Below are positions 29,235 to 38,658 of a stretch of DNA of 64,000 nt, in pieces. A program made the position numbers and the translations under genes. The notes under the pieces were generated by a model, which did no database searches, was not told where the DNA came from, and saw only the letters and a program-made list of their open reading frames with translations. Source of the stretch: Phytohabitans suffuscus (GTDB taxonomy: Bacteria; Actinomycetota; Actinomycetes; Mycobacteriales; Micromonosporaceae); contig NZ_AP022871.1 of assembly GCF_011764565.1 (NCBI RefSeq), positions 6,758,320 through 6,822,319 of the forward strand. The letters run 5' to 3'. Position 1 is the first letter of the stretch. Each line of letters begins with the position of its first letter.

Positions 29235-29318
29235 CCCCATGAGTGAGCGCAGCGAGCGAATCATCAGGCAGAGCGCGCCTGGAGTCTCGTGCCCGCCCGG
29301 AGCGAAGCGAGGACGGGC
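29235..29318. repeat. GAGCGCAGCGAGCG-type spacer between secD and secF
   Basis: The 84-bp spacer carries GAGTGAGCGCAGCGAGCGAA (29240-29259) and GCGAAGCGAGGACGGGC, words similar to the ruvC-ruvA spacer. A spurious ATG-led frame crosses it. Confidence 0.5.
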
Positions 29319-30506
29319 ATGAGCGGTCTCGCTACCCGGCTCTACAAGGGCCAGGCCGACCTCAACATCGTCGCCAAGCGCAGGATCTGGTTCGCGGTCG
29401 CGGGCGTGGCCGTGCTGATCGCGGTGATCAGCTTCTTCGCGCGCGGCTTCACCCTGGGCATCGAGTTCTCCGGCGGCAACGAGTTCCAGGTGCCGGCCTC
29501 GGTGGGCACGCTGCAGCACGCCGAAGACACCGTCGGGCAGGCGCTCGGCGACGTGCCCAACCCCAGCGGCGAGCCGCTGCGGGTGGCCTCGACCCAGCAG
29601 GTCGGCGGCGGCGAGGGCACCTACCTGATCCGCACCTCGGAGATGGAGCCGGAGCAGTCCGAGGCGGTCAAGCAACGTCTCGTCGAGGCGTTCGGCATCC
29701 CGGCCACCGAGATCAGCAACAGCCGGGTGTCGGGCGCGTGGGGTGCCCAGGTGACCGAGCGGGCGGTGCTCGGTCTGGTCATCTTCGTCACGGTCGTGAT
29801 GCTGTACCTGATCGTCCGGTTCGAGTGGCGGATGGCCGTCGCGGCGGTCTCCTCGCTCATCTTCGACCTGCTGCTGACCGCCGGCGTGTACTCGCTGGTC
29901 GGCTTCGAGATCACCCCGTCGACGATCATCGGCTTCCTGACGATCCTCGGCTTCGCGCTGTACGACGTCGTCGTGGTGTTCGACAAGGTGCAGGAGAATA
30001 CCCGGGGCATCACCGCGAGCAGTACCCAGACGTACTCCGAGGCGGCCAACCTGGCGGTCAACCAGACGCTGATGCGGTCGATCAACACCGGCCTCGTCGC
30101 GCTGCTGCCCGTCGGCGGCCTGCTCTTCATCGGGGCCGGCCTTCTCGGCGCGGGTACGCTGCGCGACCTCGGCCTCGTGCTCTTCGTCGGTATGGGCATC
30201 GCGGTGTACTCGTCGATCTTCTTCGCGACGCCGGTGCTCACCACGCTGAAGGACTACGAGCCGAAGTACCAGGCGCACACCCAGCGGGTGCTGGCCCGCC
30301 GCGCGGCGATCGCCCGCGGCGACGTCACGCCCAAGTCGGCGCGTTCGCCGAAGCAGTCGACGCCGGCCGAGCCGCGCGACGAGGCCGAGGTGGCCGCGCT
30401 GGCCGGCGCCGCGCCGAAGGTGGGCGCCCGCCCGACCGCCAAGCGCCCGTCCGGCAACCGGGGCGGCCGCTCCGGCAGCCGGCCGCGGGGCGGCAAGCGT
30501 CACTGA
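29319..30506 (+). CDS. secF: protein translocase subunit SecF
   Basis: 395 aa from ATG at 29319 (MSGLATRLYKGQADLNIVAK). Six membrane segments: an N-terminal one (IWFAVAGVAVLIAVISFFARG), a periplasmic part with GIEFSGGNEFQVP, and five more including LTAGVYSLVGFEITPSTII and LGFALYDVVVVFDKVQEN. The C-terminal 90 residues are basic, Ala/Pro/Gly-rich and cytoplasmic. It pairs with SecD. Confidence 0.95.
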   Translation: MSGLATRLYKGQADLNIVAKRRIWFAVAGVAVLIAVISFFARGFTLGIEFSGGNEFQVPASVGTLQHAEDTVGQALGDVPNPSGEPLRVASTQQVGGGEGTYLIRTSEMEPEQSEAVKQRLVEAFGIPATEISNSRVSGAWGAQVTERAVLGLVIFVTVVMLYLIVRFEWRMAVAAVSSLIFDLLLTAGVYSLVGFEITPSTIIGFLTILGFALYDVVVVFDKVQENTRGITASSTQTYSEAANLAVNQTLMRSINTGLVALLPVGGLLFIGAGLLGAGTLRDLGLVLFVGMGIAVYSSIFFATPVLTTLKDYEPKYQAHTQRVLARRAAIARGDVTPKSARSPKQSTPAEPRDEAEVAALAGAAPKVGARPTAKRPSGNRGGRSGSRPRGGKRH

Positions 30507-30533
30507 CAGGATCCAGCGTCACTGGCAGAATCC
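30496..30533 (+). repeat. 19-bp tandem duplication across the secF stop
   Basis: AGCGTCACTGACAGGATCC (30496-30514) is followed directly by AGCGTCACTGGCAGAATCC (30515-30533), 17 of 19 identical. The first copy holds the secF stop TGA. Confidence 0.75.
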
Positions 30534-30583
30534 AGGGGCGTCTCTCTCGGGTCGGCTCGACCGGCTCGTGGGGGCGCCCCTGG
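30532..30583 (+). other. stem-loop in the secF-apt spacer
   Basis: Arms CCAGGGGCG (30532-30540) and CGCCCCTGG (30575-30583) pair perfectly around a 34-nt loop. The stem ends 21 bp before the apt start. It could act as a weak terminator after secF or as a 5'-leader structure for apt. Confidence 0.45.
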
Positions 30584-30604
30584 ACCATGAGTGGAGGAGC
30601 GCGC

Positions 30605-31131
30605 GTGGCTGATCTCGCGGAGCTGGTGGCGAGCCACATCGTCGACGTGCCGGACTTTCCCAAGCCGGGCATCCTCTTCAAGGACCTGACCCCGCTGTTC
30701 TCGGACGGGCCGGCGTTCCGCGAGGTGGTCGACGGGATCGTCGCGCAGTACGGCGCGGCGTCGTTCGACGTGGTGGCCGGCATCGAGGCGCGCGGCTTCG
30801 TGATCGCGGCCGCCATCGCGTACGCGACGGGCGTCGGCGTCGTGCCGGTGCGCAAGGCCGGCAAGCTGCCCCGCGCGGTGCACAGCTCGTCGTACGAGCT
30901 GGAGTACGGCGAAGCCGTGCTGGAGGTGCACACGGACGCGTTCCGGCCCGGGGAGCGGGTGCTGGTGGTCGACGACGTGCTGGCCACCGGGGCACCGCCG
31001 CCACCACGCTCGACCTCGTGGAGCGCGCCGGGGGAACACTCGCCGGGTTCACCGTGTTGCTGGAGTTGTCGTTCCTGCCAGGCAGGGAGCGGCTGGCACC
31101 ACGCGAGGTTAATGCCCTCCTGACCGTCTAG
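30605..31131 (+). CDS. apt: adenine phosphoribosyltransferase (one apparent frameshift)
   Basis: Converts adenine and PRPP to AMP. GTG at 30605 follows GGAGGAG. Type I PRTase features: FPKPGILFKDLTPLF, VAGIEARGFVIAAA and the PRPP-binding loop VLVVDDVLATGGTAATTLDLVE. The loop is broken by one missing G in the run 30989-30992 (four G where ATGGTAA needs five). The remainder reads ERAGGTLAGFTVLLELSFLPGRE in the next frame to TAG at 31131. Joined length is 175 aa. It lies between secF and relA, as in many actinobacteria. Confidence 0.92.
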
Positions 31132-31272
31132 CGCGGTCCGTTCAGACCTTCGGGCTGGTCCGGCGGGTAGGATTGCCTTCCGCGACCGGCCAGGAACGGT
31201 CCGGCGTGGGTAGCGCAGGTTGGCGCCGGCCGGATACGGTCGGTGCATTCCCCGGCGAGGGTGAGGAGGCCG

Positions 31273-33762
31273 GTGTCTCAGGACGTCGCCCATTCAGTGG
31301 AGGGCAGCGTGCATCCGACTGGCGAGGCGCAGCCCGGTCAGGAGGAGGCGGCGACGGCTGCTAGCGTCGCACCCCCCGAGGCCGTCAACGGCGGCGCGGA
31401 GGGCGTCGGCGTGGTCGTGCCTTTTCCTCCGGTCGAGACCGCCACCCAAGACGACCACGTCCACGACGACGAGTCGGTCGAGCCGGCGACGACGTCGGGC
31501 TGGGCCGGCGCGCCGACCGGGCGCCGGGTGCGGGCGCGGCTGGCCCGCTTCAACGCGCCCTGGCAGACCCCGCAGGTCAGCGAGGTGCTGGAGCCACTGA
31601 TCGCCACCCACCGCGCGTGCCACCCCAAGGCGGACGCGCGGCTGCTGCAGCGCGCCTTCGACGTGGCCGCGGAGTGGCACTCGGGGCAGTACCGCAAGTC
31701 CGGCGACCCGTACATCACGCACCCGCTCGCCGTCGCGACGATCCTGGCCAACCTCGGCATGGACACCACGACGTTGGTGGCCGCCCTGCTGCACGACACG
31801 ATCGAGGACACCGACTACGACCTCGAGCAGATGCGCGCCGACTTCGGCGGTGAGGTGGCGCTGCTGGTCGACGGCGTGACCAAGCTCGACAAGGTCAAGC
31901 TGGGCGACGCGGCCAAGGCCGAGACCATCCGCAAGATGGTCGTCGCGATGGCCAAGGACCCGCGCGTGCTGGTCATCAAGCTCGCCGACCGCCTGCACAA
32001 CATGCGCACCCTGACCTTCCTGCCGCGCCCCAAGCAGGAGCAGAAGGCCAAGGAGACGCTGGAGATCCTCGCCCCGCTCGCCCACCGCCTGGGTATGAAC
32101 ACGATCAAGTGGGAGCTTGAGGACCTCGCGTTCGGCACGCTCTTCCCCAAGCGGTTCGAGGAGATCAACCGGCTGATCGGCGAGCACCAGCCGCAGCGTG
32201 ACACGCTTCTGCGCCAGGTGACCCAGAAGGTGCAGCTCGACCTCAAGGCCGCGAAGATCAAGGCCGAGGTGACCGGGCGGCCCAAGCACCTGTACTCGAT
32301 CTACCAGAAGATGATCGTGCGGGGTCGCGACTTCAACGACATCTACGACCTGATCGGCGTCCGGATCCTGGTCGACACGGTGCGTGACTGCTACGCGGCG
32401 TTGGGTGTCATCCACGCCAACTGGCAGCCGGTGCCGGGCCGGTTCAAGGACTACATCGCGATGCCGAAGTTCAACATGTACCAGTCGCTGCACACCACCG
32501 TGATCGGCCCGACCGGCAAGCCGGTGGAGATGCAGATCCGCACGCTGGGCATGCACCGCACGGCGGAGTTCGGCATCGCCGCGCACTGGAAGTACAAGGA
32601 GCAGAAGGGCGCCACGATCGTCGGGCCGCCGGCCCACATCGACGAGATGACGTGGCTGCGGCAGCTGCTCGACTGGCAGCGGGAGGCGAGCGACCCCAGC
32701 GAGTTCCTGGACGCGCTGCGGTTCGACCTGTCCAGCCAGGAGGTCTACGTCTTCACGCCCAAGGGCGACGTGATCCCCCTGCCGACCGGCTCGACCCCGG
32801 TCGACTTCGCGTACGCGGTGCACACCGAGGTCGGCCACAAGTGCATCGGCGCGCGGGTCAACGGCAAGCTGGTGCCGCTGGAGTCGACGCTGTCCAACGG
32901 CGACGTGATCGAGATCTTCACGTCCAAGTCCGACACCGCCGGCCCCTCGCAGGACTGGCTCGGCTTCGTCAAGAGCCCCCGCGCGCGCACGAAGATCCGG
33001 CAGTACTTCAACAAGGAGCGGCGCGAGGAGGCGATCGAGGCCGGCAAGGAGTCGATCGTCAAGGCGATGCGCCGCCAGGGCCTGCCGCTGACCCGGATGC
33101 TCACCACCGAAGCGCTGATGGCGATCGCCCGCGACCTGCACCTGGCCGACGTGGCCAGCCTGTACGCGGCGGTGGGGGAGAGCCAGGTCTCCGCGCAGTC
33201 CGTGGTGCAGCGCCTGGTCGCCGGCTACGGCGGCGAGGAGGGCGCGGTCGAGGACATCGCCGAGACCGCCGTCGCCACGCGCCCGCCGAGGGCCCGCCAG
33301 GCCGCGCAGGACCCGGGCGTGGTGGTCCGCGGCGTGAGCGACGTCTGGATCAAGCTGGCCCGCTGCTGCACGCCGGTGCCGGGCGACGCGGTGTTCGGCT
33401 TCGTCACGCGCTCGGGCGGCATCAGCGTCCACCGCGACGACTGCGCCAACGCCGAAGACCTCAAGCTCCAGACCGACCGCCTCGTCGAGGTGACCTGGAA
33501 GCCGACCTCGGCCTCCACGTTCCTGGTCGCGATCCAGGTCGAGGCCCTCGACAGGCACAAGCTGCTCGCCGACGTCACGAGGGTCCTGTCCGACGAGCGC
33601 GTCAACATCCTGTCCGCGACCGTCACCACGACCCGCGACCGCGTGGCGGTGAGCCGCTTCTCGTTCGAGATGGCCGACCCCAAGCACCTGGGCCACCTGC
33701 TGGCGGCCGTCCGCAAGGTCGACGGCGTCTTCGACGCCTACCGCGTCACCTCAGGAGCCTGA
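31273..33762 (+). CDS. relA: bifunctional (p)ppGpp synthetase/hydrolase
   Basis: 829 aa from GTG at 31273, chosen because AGGAGG lies 4 nt upstream; an in-frame GTG at 31243 is less well placed. After an acidic, low-complexity N-terminus of about 85 residues come the HD hydrolase domain ([11 protein letters not shown]), the synthetase domain ([32 protein letters not shown] with the RxKD motif of bifunctional enzymes), TGS ([14 protein letters not shown]), a helical region, and a C-terminal zinc-finger/ACT part ([11 protein letters not shown]). It makes and degrades the stringent-response alarmone in answer to amino acid starvation. Confidence 0.95.
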   Translation: MSQDVAHSVEGSVHPTGEAQPGQEEAATAASVAPPEAVNGGAEGVGVVVPFPPVETATQDDHVHDDESVEPATTSGWAGAPTGRRVRARLARFNAPWQTPQVSEVLEPLIATHRACHPKADARLLQRAFDVAAEWHSGQYRKSGDPYITHPLAVATILANLGMDTTTLVAALLHDTIEDTDYDLEQMRADFGGEVALLVDGVTKLDKVKLGDAAKAETIRKMVVAMAKDPRVLVIKLADRLHNMRTLTFLPRPKQEQKAKETLEILAPLAHRLGMNTIKWELEDLAFGTLFPKRFEEINRLIGEHQPQRDTLLRQVTQKVQLDLKAAKIKAEVTGRPKHLYSIYQKMIVRGRDFNDIYDLIGVRILVDTVRDCYAALGVIHANWQPVPGRFKDYIAMPKFNMYQSLHTTVIGPTGKPVEMQIRTLGMHRTAEFGIAAHWKYKEQKGATIVGPPAHIDEMTWLRQLLDWQREASDPSEFLDALRFDLSSQEVYVFTPKGDVIPLPTGSTPVDFAYAVHTEVGHKCIGARVNGKLVPLESTLSNGDVIEIFTSKSDTAGPSQDWLGFVKSPRARTKIRQYFNKERREEAIEAGKESIVKAMRRQGLPLTRMLTTEALMAIARDLHLADVASLYAAVGESQVSAQSVVQRLVAGYGGEEGAVEDIAETAVATRPPRARQAAQDPGVVVRGVSDVWIKLARCCTPVPGDAVFGFVTRSGGISVHRDDCANAEDLKLQTDRLVEVTWKPTSASTFLVAIQVEALDRHKLLADVTRVLSDERVNILSATVTTTRDRVAVSRFSFEMADPKHLGHLLAAVRKVDGVFDAYRVTSGA

Positions 33763-33825
33763 CCCCAGCCGACCTGTCCCAAGGTTTGCCGTGGCCAGGC
33801 AATGCTAGCTTGTCCTTTTTGAGAG

Positions 33826-33887
33826 ATTCGGGCTACCGCGACGCCCGCCGTGGTCCAGACCGTTGCTCCCGCGGCCTCACCCTCCGC
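33826..33887 (+). repeat. 62-bp dispersed repeat, copy 2
   Basis: Begins ATTCGGGCTACCGCGACGCC and includes GTTGCTCCCGCGGCCTCACC. It matches copy 1 (minus strand, 20937-20998) at about 59 of 62 positions and copy 3 (45221-45282) less closely. Confidence 0.8.
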
Positions 33888-34070
33888 GGTCCACAGCCGT
33901 CCACAGTGACCTTCGCGCAGAGTCCCCGACCATGGAGCTTCCGGGCTCAGGGGTCCGGTTCGTCCCACTGGCCAGCGGACCGTGGATACCGGTCCCCCTG
34001 CGGGGGCCGCTCGCGACCACGATCGGCGAGAATCGATCCCTCGGGTCTTCTTGGTCACGGGCATAGATTG

Positions 34071-34278
34071 AGATCTAGGCGATTTAGGGCTCGTGTGAGT
34101 CTTCTTCTTGGTTTTTGGCAGTCTTGCGTCAAGTCGCCGGTTTGGAGGACCGCGAAGCCTGCCTGCGCCGCCCGAGCTGGGGCTTCTGCGAGTTGGTGTG
34201 TCACTCGATGGGGGTATTGCGGGCGAGCGCCCGCCAACCAAGAAGAAGACTCGTTCGAGCCCTAACTCGCCTAGATCT
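34071..34278. mobile_element. 208-bp MITE-like inverted-repeat element
   Basis: Terminal arms of about 43 bp (34071-34113 and 34236-34278) start AGATCTAGGCGA on each end and agree at about 39 of 43 positions when one is complemented, enclosing about 120 bp with no coding sign. The arms include GAGTCTTCTTCTTGGTT. The element is AT-richer than its surroundings. No target-site duplication is obvious and no transposase is near, so a non-autonomous transposon or a large hairpin are both possible. Confidence 0.5.
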
Positions 34279-34288
34279 GGAGTTGGTG

Positions 34289-34336
34289 GATCGTGGTACG
34301 GATCCGCCCCTCTGGGGGCAGTTTCATACCACGATC
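34289..34336. repeat. 48-bp palindromic repeat, copy 1
   Basis: Ends GATCGTGGTA and TACCACGATC form a 10-bp stem; inside, GCCCC-TCT-GGGGGC forms a second stem. Same length and ends as the copies at 45449 and 45846. Confidence 0.75.
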
Positions 34337-34580
34337 TTTTGGCCGGGGCCCGCGCGTTCGAGGGGCGGGGGTGGCGACGGCGCCGAATTCGGCTGGTTTG
34401 TTCTCCTCGTCGGGGTGGTCGTGGGCTCAGCGATCCAATGAGGACAGACCGGAAAGCCGCCGGGTCGCGCCCCAGCAAAACGGCGCGCGCTCAAACAGCC
34501 CACGAACCCACGGGACTTCCCGAGCGGCGGTAACTCGCTGAGCTAAAGGGCGGAACAGACACGACCGGATTGACCACGTC

Positions 34581-34655
34581 GGGTTCGGGGGCAGGGTGAC
34601 CCGCGCAGGGATCAAGCCTGACCGCCCGGAGCGGGTCGCCCTGCCCCCCGAACCC
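34581..34655. terminator. long inverted repeat after the cyclophilin gene
   Basis: Arms 34581-34604 and 34631-34655 (GGGTTCGGGGGCAGGGTGAC on the left) pair over about 24 bp with one or two bulges and a 26-nt loop. It lies 13 bp beyond the stop of the minus-strand cyclophilin gene, so it most likely ends that transcript. Confidence 0.65.
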
Positions 34656-34668
34656 CAACCGTGACCAA

Positions 34669-35490
34669 CTACGACACAGTAAGAGCGTTGATAGTGATGT
34701 CGTTCTTGGGGTGGCCACCCCCGGGAGAAGGGTCGAAAGCGCCGTCGTGGCCCTTTTCGGTGGCCTTCTTGATGACGTCGAGGCCGGCCTGGTCGGCCTT
34801 GCCGATGACGGTGTAGTCGGGCTGGAGCTCGACGTCCTGGTAGATGAAGAAGAACTGGCTGCCGTTGGAGTCGGGGCCGCTGTTGGCCAGCGCCACCACG
34901 CCCGCGGGGTAGGCCGGGCGCTCGTTGGCCGGCAGGTACTCGTTGGCGTACCGGTACGAGGGGCCGCCGGTGCCGTCGCTGTCGCGGTAGCCCTTGCCCT
35001 TGGCGCTCGGGTCGCCGCACTGGAGCATGCCGGGGAACATGCGGTGGCACTTGGTGCCGTCGAAGAACTTCTTGCTGGCCAGGAACGAGAAGCTCTCGGC
35101 CGCGCAGGGGGACTTCGACAGGTCCATGTTGATGTTGATCTTGCCGAAGTTGGTGTCGACGGTCATGGTCTTGGTGCCGGTGGTGGGCGGGGTGGTGGTC
35201 GGCGGGACCCCCACGTCCTTGGTGGTCGGGGTGCGCTCGCCCTGGGGCACCTCGTTCCACACGCAGCTCACCGGGGCGGCCGAGGGGTCGGCGGCGGTGT
35301 CGGTGGAGTCGTCGTCACCGGCGAGGTTGACCAGCAGCACCACGCCGACGGCGAGGACCAGCACCGCGACCCCCGCGCCGACGCTCACCTGCCACTGGCG
35401 GCGCTTTCTGGCCGTCGCGGCGCGCTCGGCCATCTCCCTTTCGAGTCGGGCCCGCGCCGCGGCGCGCTGCCGCTCCCTTGTGGACGTCAC
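34669..35490 (-). CDS. membrane-anchored cyclophilin-type peptidyl-prolyl isomerase
   Basis: 273 aa from GTG at 35490, preceded by AGGAGG. A basic cytoplasmic start (TSTRERQRAAARARLERE), one membrane segment near 37-60 (VGAGVAVLVLAVGVVLLVNL), a Thr/Pro linker with one Cys, then a cyclophilin domain from about 105. The catalytic Arg is kept in CHRMFPGMLQCGDP, and ALANSGPDSNGSQFFFIY is the substrate-binding strand. It probably helps exported proteins fold outside the membrane. It follows the second, related cyclophilin gene in the same direction with a 41-bp gap. Confidence 0.9.
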   Translation of the reverse strand: MTSTRERQRAAARARLEREMAERAATARKRRQWQVSVGAGVAVLVLAVGVVLLVNLAGDDDSTDTAADPSAAPVSCVWNEVPQGERTPTTKDVGVPPTTTPPTTGTKTMTVDTNFGKININMDLSKSPCAAESFSFLASKKFFDGTKCHRMFPGMLQCGDPSAKGKGYRDSDGTGGPSYRYANEYLPANERPAYPAGVVALANSGPDSNGSQFFFIYQDVELQPDYTVIGKADQAGLDVIKKATEKGHDGAFDPSPGGGHPKNDITINALTVS

Positions 35491-35531
35491 GCTCTTTCCT
35501 CCTGGGGTGGTGGTGCTCCTACCTAAGCTTC

Positions 35532-36437
35532 TCAGGACTGGCTGGCCGTGGCCGCGGGGGTCGGCGGGGCAGTGGCCTCGGGCGAGCCGGCGGCCGGTGC
35601 GGACGGCTCGGGCGACACCGGGTCCATCTCGCCGACGGTCAGAGACTGGATCGTGACGTCCTTTTCCGGCTTGACGATCGCGCCGGTGCCGTTGTCGACC
35701 GTCTTGATCTTGCCGATGGTCTCGACCACGTCGAGGCCGGACGTCACGCGGCCGACGATCGGGTATGCCGGGGCGTCGGCCGGGCTGAAGTCCTTGAAGA
35801 AGATCAGGAACTGGCTGCCGTTGGTGCCCGGCGGGGTGCCGACCAGCGCCACCGTGCCCTTGGGGTAGATGGGAGCCTGCTCGGTGCCGGGGCTTGGCGT
35901 GGCCTCGGGGGCCGACGGGACGTTCTCGTTGTAGAAGGAGTACGTGGGGCCGCCCGTACCCGTGCCGCCCACATCGCCGCAGCGCAGCGCCCCGTCCGGG
36001 GTGATCTCGGTGCACTGGGTGTTGTCGTAGAAGCCGTTGGACGCCAGGTGGGCGAAGCTCGCGCTCGCGCACGGCGCGCCCGCCACGTCGAGCGAGACCG
36101 TGATCGGGGCGCCCTGGTCGGTCGTGATGGTCATCGGCCGCGTGCCGGTGGTCGGCAGGTCCTTGGTGGGCGGCTGGCCGACGTCTTTGAGGTTGGGGTT
36201 GTTGGCGCCGTCCGCGGGGGTCCAGGCGCAGATGTCGGCGGCGGCCGTGTCGGTCGGCTCGGAGTCGAAGCCGCCGAGCACCCACACGGTGCCGAACACG
36301 ATCAGCGCGAGCGCGAGGGCCGCGCCGACGCCGGCCTGGACGCGCCGCTTGCGACGGGTCTGCGCCGCCTTGCGCGCCATCTGCCGGTCGTACTTGGCCC
36401 GGGCCATCTTGCGCTGCCGAGTCTTGCTGGAAGCCAC
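35532..36437 (-). CDS. cyclophilin-like membrane protein with altered active site
   Basis: 301 aa from GTG at 36437 (VASSKTRQRKMARAKYDRQ), placed after GGAGGGGAG; longer starts are unlikely. Basic N-terminus, membrane segment near 37-55 (GAALALALIVFGTVWVLGG), then a cyclophilin fold. The segment that normally reads FHR reads CTEITPDGALRCGDV here, so the catalytic Arg is missing, while TNGSQFLIFF is kept. A Pro/Ala/Ser tail ends the protein. It may bind proline peptides without isomerising them. Paralogue of the downstream gene; both precede hisS in the usual actinobacterial order. Confidence 0.85.
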   Translation of the reverse strand: MASSKTRQRKMARAKYDRQMARKAAQTRRKRRVQAGVGAALALALIVFGTVWVLGGFDSEPTDTAAADICAWTPADGANNPNLKDVGQPPTKDLPTTGTRPMTITTDQGAPITVSLDVAGAPCASASFAHLASNGFYDNTQCTEITPDGALRCGDVGGTGTGGPTYSFYNENVPSAPEATPSPGTEQAPIYPKGTVALVGTPPGTNGSQFLIFFKDFSPADAPAYPIVGRVTSGLDVVETIGKIKTVDNGTGAIVKPEKDVTIQSLTVGEMDPVSPEPSAPAAGSPEATAPPTPAATASQS

Positions 36438-36628
36438 CCTCGCTCCCCTCCTCATCCACCAACGCCGCTTGACCTGCGACGCACGGCACCGCGACACGCC
36501 CGGTACCCGAAACTGTGTAGCGCACGCCACACAACGCCCGCCAGAGTGTACGGGTATCACCTGGGAAGTTGTTGGGTGAGGTCGCCCGTTCCCAATCGGT
36601 CACCGTCAACACCGATAGGCTTGTGCAC

Positions 36629-37312
36629 ATGTTGGTGAAGGGGTTCCCGGCTGACGTGTTCGGCACCAACTGTTACGTGGTCGCAACCGGGCCTGGCGAG
36701 CAGTGTGTGGTGGTCGATCCCGGTATCGGGGTGATCGACCGGCTCGACGCGCTGATCGAGGAGCACCGGCTGCATCCGGCGGCGGTGCTGCTGACCCACG
36801 GGCATCTCGACCACACGTTCTCGGTGACCCCGGTGTGCGGCGCGCGCGGCGTCACGGCGTACATCCACCCGGACGACCGCGAGCTGCTCAAGGACCCGGG
36901 CAAGGCGATCAACTCGGTCGACCCGCGCCAGCTGCTCGGCGGGCTCGAGTGGAGCGAGCCGGACGACGTCGCCGAGCTGACCGACGGCGCCGTGGTGAGC
37001 CTCGCGGGGCTGGAGTTCACGGTCGACCACGCGCCGGGCCACACCCGCGGCTCCGTGCTCTTCCGCGTGCCCGGCCCGGAGTCGGTCGAGGTCTGCCTCT
37101 CCGGCGACGTGCTCTTCGCCGGCTCGGTCGGCCGCGTCGACCTGCCCGGCGGCAGCATGGACGCGATGGTCGTGAGCCTGCGCGACAAGATCCTGCCGCT
37201 CGCCGACGAGACCGTCGTGCTGCCCGGCCACGGGCCCGCGACCACGATCGGGCGCGAGCGCGCCACCAACCCGTACCTCCTACAAGTCGCCGAGGCTGGA
37301 ACCCGTTCATGA
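36629..37312 (+). CDS. metallo-beta-lactamase-fold hydrolase (glyoxalase II-like)
   Basis: 227 aa from ATG at 36629. The metal motif H-x-H-x-D-H is in LLTHGHLDHTF (near 57), with further ligands in DHAPGHTRGSV, CLSGDVLF and VLPGHGPATT. The family hydrolyses thioesters such as lactoylglutathione analogues; the actinobacterial substrate may be a mycothiol or other thioester. It overlaps hisS by 4 bp, a coupling seen in many actinobacteria. Confidence 0.88.
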   Translation: MLVKGFPADVFGTNCYVVATGPGEQCVVVDPGIGVIDRLDALIEEHRLHPAAVLLTHGHLDHTFSVTPVCGARGVTAYIHPDDRELLKDPGKAINSVDPRQLLGGLEWSEPDDVAELTDGAVVSLAGLEFTVDHAPGHTRGSVLFRVPGPESVEVCLSGDVLFAGSVGRVDLPGGSMDAMVVSLRDKILPLADETVVLPGHGPATTIGRERATNPYLLQVAEAGTRS

Positions 37313-38658
37313 CCAGGCCCACACCGATCTCCGGCTTTCCCGAGTGGCTCCCGTCGCAGCGGATGGTCGAGCAGTTCGTGGTCGACCACATCCGCCGCAC
37401 CTTCGAGCTGTACGGCTTCGCGCCGCTGGAGACGCGTGCGGTCGAGCCGCTCGACCAGCTGCTGCGCAAGGGCGAGACCTCCAAGGAGGTGTACGTCCTG
37501 CGCCGCCTCCAGGCGACCGAGGGCGAGACCGACGAGGACGCGTTGGGGCTGCACTTCGACCTGACCGTCCCGTTCGCCCGGTTCGTCCTTGAGAGCGCGG
37601 GCAAGCTGACCTTTCCCTTCCGCCGCTACCAGATCCAGAAGGTGTGGCGGGGCGAGCGGCCGCAGGAGGGTCGCTACCGGGAGTTCCTGCAGGCCGACAT
37701 CGACATCGTCGACCGCGACACGCTGCCGCCGCACTACGAGGCCGAGATCCCGCTGGTGATCGGCGACGCGCTCGGCTCGCTCCCGATTCCCCGGATACGC
37801 ATCCAGGTCAACAACCGCAAGGTCTGCGAGGGCTTCTACCGCGGCCTCGGGCTGACCGACCCGGAGGCGGCGCTGCGCGCGGTCGACAAGCTGGACAAGA
37901 TCGGTCCGGAAAAGGTCGCCGCGCTGCTGATGGAGACCGCCGGCGCCGACGACAAGCAGGCCGCCGCCTGCCTGAGCCTCGCCGGGATCTCCGCGCCGGA
38001 CGCCTCCGTCGCCGACCGGGTCCGGGCGCTGGGCGTCACGCACCCGCTGCTCGACGAGGGGCTGGAGGAGCTGGTGCGGGTGGTCGAGACGGCCGCGGAG
38101 CACGCGCCCGGCCTCTGCGTCGCCGACCTGCGGATCGCCCGCGGGCTCGACTACTACACCGGCACCGTGTACGAGACCCAGATGATCGGGTACGAGAAGT
38201 TCGGGTCGATCTGCTCCGGCGGGCGGTACGACAACCTCGCCACCGCCGGCAACGACCGCTTCCCGGGCGTGGGCATCTCGATCGGCGTCACCCGGATCCT
38301 CGGGCTGCTCTTCGGGGCGGGCGCGCTCTCGGCCAGCCGCTCGGTGCCGACCGCGGTGCTCGTCGCGCTCCCCACCGAGGAGCGCCGGGCCGAGTGCGAC
38401 CGGATCGCGGCGGCGCTGCGCCGGCGGGGGATCGCGACCGAGGTGGCGCCGAGCGCGGCCAAGTACGGCAAGCAGATCCGCTTCGCCGAGCGGCGGGGCA
38501 TCCCGTTCGTGTGGTTTCCGGGCGCCGGCGGCGAGGCCGACACGGTCAAGGACATCCGCTCCGGCGACCAGGTCGAGGCCGACGCCTCGGCCTGGGACCC
38601 GCCGGAGGCGGACCTGCGCTCAGTCGTGCTCCAGGGCCCCGACCAGCAGTCGCAGTAG
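37309..38658 (+). CDS. hisS: histidyl-tRNA synthetase
   Basis: 449 aa class II synthetase. Motif 2 RYQIQKVWRGERPQEGRYRE, the histidine-binding loop RGLDYYTGTVYE and motif 3 GGRYDNLATAG ... GVGISIGVTRI are all visible; the anticodon-binding domain starts near 340. ATG at 37309 overlaps the upstream stop (ATGA). Its 3' end overlaps the convergent marR-like gene by 39 bp. Confidence 0.95.
   Translation: MTRPTPISGFPEWLPSQRMVEQFVVDHIRRTFELYGFAPLETRAVEPLDQLLRKGETSKEVYVLRRLQATEGETDEDALGLHFDLTVPFARFVLESAGKLTFPFRRYQIQKVWRGERPQEGRYREFLQADIDIVDRDTLPPHYEAEIPLVIGDALGSLPIPRIRIQVNNRKVCEGFYRGLGLTDPEAALRAVDKLDKIGPEKVAALLMETAGADDKQAAACLSLAGISAPDASVADRVRALGVTHPLLDEGLEELVRVVETAAEHAPGLCVADLRIARGLDYYTGTVYETQMIGYEKFGSICSGGRYDNLATAGNDRFPGVGISIGVTRILGLLFGAGALSASRSVPTAVLVALPTEERRAECDRIAAALRRRGIATEVAPSAAKYGKQIRFAERRGIPFVWFPGAGGEADTVKDIRSGDQVEADASAWDPPEADLRSVVLQGPDQQSQ

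Larger units (their letters stand above)
33763..34668. other. 906-bp gene-free stretch with repeats
   Basis: No convincing coding frame. It holds copy 2 of the 62-bp repeat (33826-33887), a 208-bp inverted-repeat element (34071-34278), a 48-bp palindrome (34289-34336) and a 24-bp-armed hairpin (34581-34655). Parts around 34060-34280 are clearly less GC-rich than the surrounding genes. Confidence 0.8.

Noticed and set aside
34108-34541. Open frames of 80-140 codons after relA
   Set aside because: They run through the inverted-repeat element and palindrome and show no actinobacterial codon bias.
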